Assembly (NCBI RefSeq): GCF_000706625.1
Contig: NZ_KL407334.1
Coordinates: 790,389-854,388 of the forward strand
DNA from: Bartonella koehlerae C-29
GTDB taxonomy: Bacteria > Pseudomonadota > Alphaproteobacteria > Rhizobiales > Rhizobiaceae
DNA length: 64,000 nucleotides
Reading direction: 5' to 3'
Shown here: positions 58,555-64,000 of the stretch, piece by piece
How positions within the stretch are numbered: the stretch's first letter is position 1
Layout of the letters: each line of letters starts with the position of its first letter
The notes under the pieces: model-generated
The model's database searches: none
Seen by the model: the letters and a program-made list of their open reading frames with translations, nothing else
What the model was told of the DNA's origin: nothing
Made by a program: the position numbers and the translations under genes

Positions 58555-58746
58555 ATGGTGTTTCATTTCTTCATCTATGGAAAATGGCGTAGCATACCTA
58601 AATGTTATAGAACTTGGTACCAGAAATGGATCTGGCATCCTGTTTTTAAGAGTATGCAAAGAACTATGAATATGGATTATGGTGGTAAAATTATCAGGGG
58701 TGATGCTATTTTTGTCTGTTTTCATCCTTGTACTTGCAGATTATAG
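58555..58746 (+). pseudogene. IS5-family transposase N-terminal remnant
   Basis: A 63-codon open frame. 'GKWRSIPKCYRTWYQ' corresponds to the 'G..WR.LP..YG.W' block of IS5-group transposases, 'WIWHPVFKSMQ' to the following 'G.W..I...L' block, and 'IRGDAIFVCFHPC' to the catalytic 'IDST.VR.H.H' block. The conserved Asp is kept and the rest is eroded. This is pattern recognition without a search. No terminal inverted repeats could be delimited. A C-terminal piece of the same type lies at 59.5 kb. Confidence 0.5.
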
Positions 58747-59184
58747 ATTGTGCAGAAATTCTATAAAGAAGGTCAGCACGAGAGAGACGATTTTGTAAGA
58801 AATAAGCCAAAGATTTGACTCCGAAGAGTCAGTCTATTGAAGATGGTTTGAGCCAAACTTTACGTTTTTGTCTCACTTTGTAGAATTGTAGAACTGGGAT
58901 GCTATAATCTAAACAGCTTAGCTTGTTGAATGGGATGGAAATACATAAGTTGTTGCTAATAATAGTTGTATTCAAGAGATGTGCAAAGTATTGTTTTATA
59001 AGGATAGTTTATCATTTATCCATCTTGGATAAGAGACCTTAATATCGTAAGATTCTCTCATTTCAAATTTTGTTTATTTTAAAGCAATAAAAGCCATTCA
59101 CTTGCACGTCACAAGTAGGATTTGTGTGTGGATAAAACACTTAAAGAAAGGGATAAAAGTGCTTCTTATGAATCGTCTCAAGTG
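58747..59184. other. unassigned AT-rich segment in the second island
   Basis: About 440 bp between the two types of mobile-element remnant. It has many stops in all frames. If the IS5 remnants were one element, its central part should lie here, but I cannot trace it. Confidence 0.35.
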
Positions 59185-59458
59185 CTAAGGGCTATAGCAA
59201 CAATTGGGAGCTGGAAAATAGAATGATGGTCCAGCTTGCTCTTTCATAAGTGTAAAGATAGTGGTTCTCAATGGATTTTACGTTACACTATTCATGGGCG
59301 CTGTGTTGAAATGGGGTTGGGTGCCTTAAGAGGTTTTTCTTTAAAAAAAGCGTGTGAATTAGTAATAATGGCATTCTATTTTGCATGAGATGCGTGACCC
59401 CATTAAAGAACGCGGTAAACAAAAGCATAAAAGCAATGCGTATGAACAAAAGGGATGA
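59185..59458 (+). pseudogene. tyrosine integrase N-terminal remnant (P4-like)
   Basis: Consecutive pieces in shifting frames read like the N-terminal arm of a P4-type phage/island integrase: 'AIATIGSWKIE', 'SLLFHKCKDSGSQWILRYTI' (about 59238-59297), 'HGRCVEMGLGALRGFSLKKA', then after a frameshift near 59362 'WHSILHEMRDPIKERGKQKH'. The usual consensus is '...W.LRY...G+..EMGLG....SL.EAR..A...R.....G.DPI.ER'. At least two frameshifts and an in-frame stop are present. The catalytic C-terminal domain is not visible. Confidence 0.65.
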
Positions 59459-59512
59459 AAAGAACAGGACTATGTCTCTATTCTTCTTTTCTGCTTAATT
59501 AAAAAATGATGC

Positions 59513-59650
59513 AGAATGATGATGAGCATCTTTACAAAGAGTGTTAGCTTATCGAAGACTTCTTTAATAAATTAAAAAACTTCAAATGTATCTGCTAATA
59601 ATTGGGTGGAATTTTTTTCTCTTCTAGGATTATGCTTCAAACATTCTCTG
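59513..59650 (+). pseudogene. IS5-family transposase C-terminal remnant
   Basis: The frame 'LYKEC*LIEDFFNKLKNFKC' (stop at the asterisk), continued in the next frame by 'SANNWVEFFSLLGLCF', matches the conserved end of IS5-group transposases, 'YK.RNLIERFFNKLK.FRRIATRYDK.A.NFL'. The catalytic Glu corresponds to the E of 'LIEDFF'. One nonsense codon and one frameshift are visible. The rest of the element is absent. Confidence 0.6.
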
Positions 59651-60054
59651 GCTGAGAGAGTGAGGTGTGCAGGACTTAATTTGATTTATTATTTTGTTTA
59701 TATATTTCATAATGGCTAATGACATCATAACTTTTCTGCAGTGTTGTGGGGAGCGTATGGGTATTTAGTGTTTGAGATCAAAACTGTTTTACGCCATTTA
59801 TGGGATGCATTCCTCTCAAGATAAAAATTCTTTTCATAGATTGAATGCAAAGAGTTTTTTATATAAATCGCAATAATCTAATGTATGCAGTGTTTTTTTT
59901 TTGAATATTATTCTCTATAAAAATGAGATTATATTCTAATAAGATTATAGAGAATTATATGAGGATTTTTACATATATAAAAAGATTGGAATCATGGAGT
60001 TAGAATACCATAGAGTGTTTTGGTTGTGATAAAAGGTAAACAATCAAAACGATA
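59651..60054. other. right part of the second island, nothing recognised
   Basis: About 400 bp, AT-rich, with no supported frame, repeat or RNA gene. It lies downstream of the convergent HD-hydrolase gene and may contain its terminator, but no GC-rich hairpin is seen. Confidence 0.35.
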
Positions 60055-60675
60055 TCAATGTAATCTCTCAATATCAAGATCGTGAAAACGTTTTAAAAAA
60101 GCGTTCTCAATTTTCTGTGTAGAGCATGGTTGCAAATTGAGTTCTTCGGATGAAATATTATTTGGATGACCGAAGTAGCGAAGGGATTCTTCTATATTAA
60201 ATCCGGCAAGAATAACAGATTCATGGAATGCAGCAATGCGATCAGCTTGTTTGATTTTTTTTAAGAGTTTTTTAGAGGGATCAATGGGGAGAGAAAAGCG
60301 TATGTGGATAGCATCTTGTATACGTTTTTCGATGAGTTCATATTGTTTTCCTATAACAGCTTTAAAAGGTGAAATTATATCACCGATAACGTATTCTGGT
60401 GCATCATGAAGAAGAGAACAAAGGCATTCATTACTCTGCGATTGCGGAAAAAGTTTCTGAAATATTTGTTCTACCAAGAGTGAATGTTGTGCAACAGAAT
60501 AGGAATATTCCCCTTGTGTTTGACCGTTCCAACGTGCGACGCGAGCTAATCCATGAGCAATATCTTCGATTTCAATGTCAAAAGGAGAAGGATTTAAAAG
60601 ATCAAGTCTCCGGCCAGAAAGCATTCTTTGCCAAGCGCGTGCTTCTCCATTTTGTGATAACTGAGCTTTGGCCAT
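60055..60675 (-). CDS. HD-domain hydrolase (YfbR-like)
   Basis: A 206-residue phosphohydrolase with an HD metal site: first His in 'YSVAQHSLLVEQIF', the HD pair in 'LCSLLHDAPEYVIGDIISPF', and the later Asp in 'KKIKQADRIAAFHES'. The fold is that of YfbR-type 5'-nucleotidases and related HD hydrolases. The natural substrate cannot be deduced; nucleotides are likely. It lies 8 bp after ygfZ on the same strand, so the two are one transcript. Confidence 0.85.
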   Translation of the reverse strand: MAKAQLSQNGEARAWQRMLSGRRLDLLNPSPFDIEIEDIAHGLARVARWNGQTQGEYSYSVAQHSLLVEQIFQKLFPQSQSNECLCSLLHDAPEYVIGDIISPFKAVIGKQYELIEKRIQDAIHIRFSLPIDPSKKLLKKIKQADRIAAFHESVILAGFNIEESLRYFGHPNNISSEELNLQPCSTQKIENAFLKRFHDLDIERLH

Positions 60676-60683
60676 TAGTGAGT

Positions 60684-61541
60684 TTACTCAGTGCTTTCAG
60701 GGAAGGTAAAATTCATATTTTCAGCAATGCTTATAGTGACAGGAACATCTTTTACTGTAAAGGGGGTGTTATTATCCATCGCATCTTTGACGTGGTCAAT
60801 ACGCAGTAAAGCGAGAGCTTCATTCGCAGCACATGTTCCTAAAGAACCAAGTACTTTTGTTCTTGCTTCAATGTTAGAACCTGGGGTTAATTCATGCTGA
60901 CTTTTTACGAGTAAAATACGGCGCCGTACTGCACGACGGTGATGCATTCGTGAGACAACTTCTTGTCCGATATAGCACCCTTTGTTGAATGATAATCCGT
61001 TGATTTGATCGTAATTAATATCATGGGGAAAGACTTTACCGATTTCATAGTCTTTATCGCTTTCTGCAATTGCATAACGGATACGCAATTGATTCCAATT
61101 GTCATGACATTCTGAAGCCAAAAGGGGTGTTTCCCCATAGATTCGCATTATTTTCTCTTTTGCTGGAAATCGTTTATCAATAAAACTTGAATCAAAATTT
61201 AAAATATCTGATTCATTATTCCAAGAAACTGTAACAAGTTCTTGTAATTGTTGCATAATTTCTACTTTCGTGCGCAGTTTATAGAGGAGAAGATGCTTGT
61301 AGAGGATATCAGATAAAAATGAAAAAATATCAATAAAATAACCATTATCTATTTTGCCGATGAGAAAATCAGCAAGAACCTTTCCTTGTGGAGATAAAAA
61401 GGCTCCAGGAAAAATTTCTTTTGGACCGATTTTTTTGACATCTGTTGTGATAAGGGCCTGCAGAAAATGTGTTGCTTCTTCACCCGTAACTTTAATAATC
61501 TTACGGTTTTTTAAGCGAATGGCATTTGGCTTTTTAATCAT
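60684..61541 (-). CDS. ygfZ: YgfZ folate-binding Fe-S maturation protein
   Basis: A 285-residue relative of the glycine-cleavage T protein that helps assemble or repair certain iron-sulfur enzymes using folate. The signature is 'GLSFNKGCYIGQEVVSRMHH' with the conserved Cys. The N-terminus reads 'RKIIKVTGEEATHFLQALIT'. I chose ATG 61541 (MIKKPNAIRLKNRK), which has AAGG upstream; the in-frame start at 61562 adds seven residues. It is divergent from pyrC. Confidence 0.9.
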   Translation of the reverse strand: MIKKPNAIRLKNRKIIKVTGEEATHFLQALITTDVKKIGPKEIFPGAFLSPQGKVLADFLIGKIDNGYFIDIFSFLSDILYKHLLLYKLRTKVEIMQQLQELVTVSWNNESDILNFDSSFIDKRFPAKEKIMRIYGETPLLASECHDNWNQLRIRYAIAESDKDYEIGKVFPHDINYDQINGLSFNKGCYIGQEVVSRMHHRRAVRRRILLVKSQHELTPGSNIEARTKVLGSLGTCAANEALALLRIDHVKDAMDNNTPFTVKDVPVTISIAENMNFTFPESTE

Positions 61542-61606
61542 GGTTCTTGCCTTTCTGCTCAAAGTTACATAATCGATAAACGAGGGGACATTGAAGGAGC
61601 ACGGTT

Positions 61607-62935
61607 ATGTTTAAAACATTTGATACAATTTTTAAAGGTGCAACAGTTGTAAATCATGACGGAATTGGTAAGCGTGATATTGGTGTCACAAATGGCCGTA
61701 TTGCTGAAATTGGTGATCTTACACGTGCGTCTGTAGGTGAAGTGATTGACTGTACAGGGCTTCATATTTTGCCTGGTATCATTGATAGCCAAGTTCATTT
61801 TCGTGAGCCAGGCAATGAACATAAGGAAGATTTGGAAAGTGGCTCTCGTTCTGCGGTTTTGGGAGGAGTTACAGCAGTATTTGAAATGCCTAATACTAAT
61901 CCATTGACGACATCGGAAAAAACATTGACTGATAAGATTAAACGTGGATTTCATCGAATGCATTGTGATTTTGCATTTTGGGTTGGAGGAACACGTGAAA
62001 ACGTTTACGAATTGGCTGAGTTAGAAAGACTTTTTGGTGTTGCTGGAATTAAAGTTTTCATGGGATCTTCTACGGGTGATCTTTTAGTGGATGATGATGA
62101 AAGTGTGCGTCTTATTTTGAAGAACATACGCCGTCGTGCAGCTTTTCATTCTGAAGATGAAGCAAGGCTCAGAGAGCGTAAAATGTTGCGTATGGAAGGA
62201 GATGCGTCATCGCATTCGGTTTGGCGTGATGAGGTTACAGCATTAAAGTGCACACAACGCTTGGTGAAAATTGCGCATGAAACGAAGGCGCGTATCCATG
62301 TTTTACATCTTTCTACTGCGGAAGAAATTGATTTTTTAAAAAATCATAAGGATATTGCAACGATTGAAGTTACGCAACATCATTTGACTTTAACGGCTGA
62401 TGATTATCAAAAATTTGGCACGTTGATTCAGATGAATCCGCCTATACGTGAGAGTCGCCACCGTGAAGCGCTTTGGTACGGTGTGCAGCAGGGTATTATT
62501 GATATTATAGGCTCTGATCATGCGCCTCATACACTTGAAGAAAAGCTCCAGCCTTATCCAGCCTCACCTTCGGGGATGACAGGTGTTCAGACAACAGCAG
62601 CAATTATGTTAACTCATGTAAATGCAGGAAAGATATCTCTTGAACGTTTTGTTGATCTCACCTCTCATAGCCCTAGCCGCATTTTTGGCATAAGCCGTAA
62701 AGGACGCCTTGCTGTTGGATATGATGCTGACTTGACTATTGTCGACCTTAAACGAGAAGAGATTATGACGAATGCATTGATTGGTTCACGTGCAGGTTGG
62801 ACACCTTATGATGGTAAAAAGGTTAAAGGTTGGCCTGTTGGGACCATAATCCGTGGTATGCGGGTGATGTGGGAAGGTGAAATTGTGACACCTTCACAGG
62901 GTGAACCTGTTAAATTTACGGAAGTTTTGGTATGA
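61607..62935 (+). CDS. pyrC: dihydroorotase (class I, rhizobial type)
   Basis: A 442-residue amidohydrolase, assigned to closure of the pyrimidine ring. Blocks are 'GIIDSQVHFREPGNEHKEDL', 'GGVTAVFEMPNTNPLTT', a candidate carboxylated Lys in 'AGIKVFMGSSTGD', 'RIHVLHLSTAEEI' and 'DIIGSDHAPHTLEEK'. The first metal-binding block normally has H-x-H; here it is Q62-V-H64. As far as I recall this Gln is shared by rhizobial orthologues. Full length, ATG 61607 after AAGGA (about 61594). Hydantoinase or allantoinase activity is an alternative within the superfamily. Confidence 0.88.
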   Translation: MFKTFDTIFKGATVVNHDGIGKRDIGVTNGRIAEIGDLTRASVGEVIDCTGLHILPGIIDSQVHFREPGNEHKEDLESGSRSAVLGGVTAVFEMPNTNPLTTSEKTLTDKIKRGFHRMHCDFAFWVGGTRENVYELAELERLFGVAGIKVFMGSSTGDLLVDDDESVRLILKNIRRRAAFHSEDEARLRERKMLRMEGDASSHSVWRDEVTALKCTQRLVKIAHETKARIHVLHLSTAEEIDFLKNHKDIATIEVTQHHLTLTADDYQKFGTLIQMNPPIRESRHREALWYGVQQGIIDIIGSDHAPHTLEEKLQPYPASPSGMTGVQTTAAIMLTHVNAGKISLERFVDLTSHSPSRIFGISRKGRLAVGYDADLTIVDLKREEIMTNALIGSRAGWTPYDGKKVKGWPVGTIIRGMRVMWEGEIVTPSQGEPVKFTEVLV

Positions 62936-63164
62936 ACAGATTAAAATTGAGGGTTTCATGGGATGGTTCCTTTGCCTAGAAAGCTTCTCGTGATGATTTA
63001 ATACACATAAATATTGATCATACATAAAATAAAAGCCTTTTAAGGATTTGTTTTTTAGCAATTGAAATGGTTATTTATGTCAGATTTGGTTGATCAGTTT
63101 GTTCATTTTGACAATTATCATGATGAGTATAGCAAGGTTAAGTGGTTACTAATTTTATAGGCGC
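62936..63164. other. intergenic region between pyrC and the TIGR02301 gene
   Basis: A 229-bp gap between convergent genes. A weak hairpin, CCTT-TT-AAGG with A/T flanks and a T run (about 63030-63057), may terminate pyrC. Nothing else is seen. Confidence 0.35.
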
Positions 63165-63536
63165 TTAGTTGTTAAGATGCGTGAGAAGGTTTTCGGATAA
63201 GAATTTTCCTTCTTTAACATATCGTTGGTTTGCTTCAATTGCTGATTTTGTACAACGATGATAATTTTCTGAAAAAGCGCGATAAGTTTCATTAAATGCT
63301 TCATAAAAATAAGCGCGTCTTTGTGGAGTCGGCTTTTCTGCTTTAATCAGTGAGCTCATATAGTCATACCAGAGGTTTGTTGGAGTGCTGCAAAGATTTT
63401 GTAGAGAGTGTAGGGCTCCCAAAATTTCTGCCAGTCGTAATAATTTTGTATCATAAGGTGGAGATTGTTGTGCAAAAGTTGATGTTGAAGTTAAACAAAA
63501 TGTTAAAATAGAAATTTTTATCAGTGTATTACGCAT
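63165..63536 (-). CDS. TIGR02301-type exported protein
   Basis: A 123-residue exported protein. The signal peptide (MRNTLIKISILTFCLTSTST) is cleaved near 'TFAQQ'. The mature part 'SPPYDTKLLRLAEILGALHS', a Cys in 'LCSTP', 'RRAYFYEAFNETYRAFSENY' and 'CTKSAIEANQRYVKEG' matches the small rhizobial family TIGR02301 (DUF2385). Function is unknown; two cysteines could form a disulfide in the periplasm. Confidence 0.78.
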   Translation of the reverse strand: MRNTLIKISILTFCLTSTSTFAQQSPPYDTKLLRLAEILGALHSLQNLCSTPTNLWYDYMSSLIKAEKPTPQRRAYFYEAFNETYRAFSENYHRCTKSAIEANQRYVKEGKFLSENLLTHLNN

Positions 63537-64000
63537 TATTCTTATTGCTCCATTTTAATAAAATAAATTTCTATACAATTACAATCGCAGATAAAGTCAT
63601 TTTGCCGTTGAACATATGTTGAAGAGTATGACAAAAACGGTATGTGCATCATTATTAACAGTGGGATGCATTATAAAATTTAGGGCATAGGAGACAATAA
63701 GGAAACAATTATGGGAATTATTGAAAATTTTCACGAAGCTTTGTGTAAGTAAAAATTTCAGGTTTTCTGCATGCAATCTGTTTTTTGCATAAATTCGCGT
63801 TATTTTTTCTGAATCGAAAATTTCTTCCTTTAAGATTTTTTTCATGAAGAAAAGGAATTAGAAATCTTTCTCAAGAAAATGTTCTTGTTCAATTAAATAA
63901 AATAAGGATTGTTTTTTTATGACGAATGATGGAGAGAGCCCTTTAAAATGGAGTAGTTATGAGAATGTACATGAGATTAAAAAGTTTTAATCTCAATCTA
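63537..64000. other. right end of the window, no supported gene
   Basis: About 460 bp. An 82-codon minus-strand frame (63597-63845, starting MKKILKEEIF) has no signal, family or good ribosome-binding site and is probably chance. A 23-codon plus-strand frame (ATG 63919, after AAGGA, ending TAA 63990) could be a small gene or the fossil of a larger one. A gene may begin beyond the window edge. Confidence 0.35.

Noticed and set aside
58222-60054. tRNA or attachment site expected next to the integrase remnant
   Set aside because: No tRNA cloverleaf elements and no direct repeat that could be an att site were visible.
63597-63845. 82-codon minus-strand frame near the right edge
   Set aside because: No recognisable domain, signal peptide or ribosome-binding site; hydrophobic C-terminus without family resemblance.

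Overview
The window is a piece of an alphaproteobacterial (Rhizobiales) chromosome, most probably Bartonella. I infer this from four things: strongly AT-rich DNA; rhizobial/Brucella-like gene order (pbp1-DUF1214-DUF1254, feuNPQ, ccmIEFH-htrA-two-component pair-glnE, and rpoZ-rsh-pyrE-DUF2062-acpS-lepB-rnc-era-recO); a hemin-binding Hbp/Omp25-type barrel; and the hutA/tonB/hmuSTUV haem-uptake locus known from Bartonella. The species cannot be fixed from the sequence alone.

Layout. 0.1-3.4 kb: peptidoglycan synthase operon (minus). 3.7-6.1 kb: FeuN-FeuP-FeuQ envelope-sensing system. 6.4-10.2 kb: cytochrome c maturation genes ccmI, ccmE, ccmF, ccmH. 10.5-14.1 kb: periplasmic protease HtrA and a second two-component pair. 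14.2-17.2 kb: glnE, destroyed by two frameshifts and two in-frame TGA codons. 18.2-19.1 kb: Hbp-type outer membrane protein behind a 1.1-kb gene-free region. 19.5-26.1 kb: DNA alkyltransferase, a PleC/PdhS-like kinase, PepN and a family-4 uracil-DNA glycosylase. 26.5-31.6 kb: thiamine operon thiC-O-S-G-E-D (minus). 31.6-36.3 kb: a degraded accessory island with phage remnants, one intact phage tail-collar gene and decayed coding frames. 36.4-43.5 kb: haem uptake (hutA, hmuS, hmuT, hmuU, hmuV, and tonB divergent). 43.7-48.1 kb: slt, dapA, smpB and a family-5 uracil-DNA glycosylase. 48.7-56.4 kb: a dense housekeeping run, rpoZ to recO. 56.5-58.2 kb: pantothenate genes panC-panB, preceded by a degenerate tandem copy of the recO-panC junction. 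58.2-60.0 kb: a second decayed island with IS5-type transposase pieces and a tyrosine-integrase fragment. 60.0-64.0 kb: HD hydrolase, YgfZ, dihydroorotase and a TIGR02301-type protein.

How the genes fit together. Core functions are cofactor supply (thiamine, pantothenate, haem import, cytochrome c assembly), envelope homeostasis (PBP, Slt, HtrA, FeuNPQ, signal peptidase) and translation/RNA processing. The window shows a reductive genome: glnE is dead, CcmI is short, and two islands contain only fossils of mobile DNA apart from the tail-collar gene. I see no tRNA, rRNA, CRISPR array or complete insertion sequence, and no thi-box upstream of thiC. I did not find an intact novel multi-gene system. 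The observations most worth following are the recO-panC duplication, the surviving tail-collar gene, the decayed open frames in both islands, and the small leader frame before feuN.
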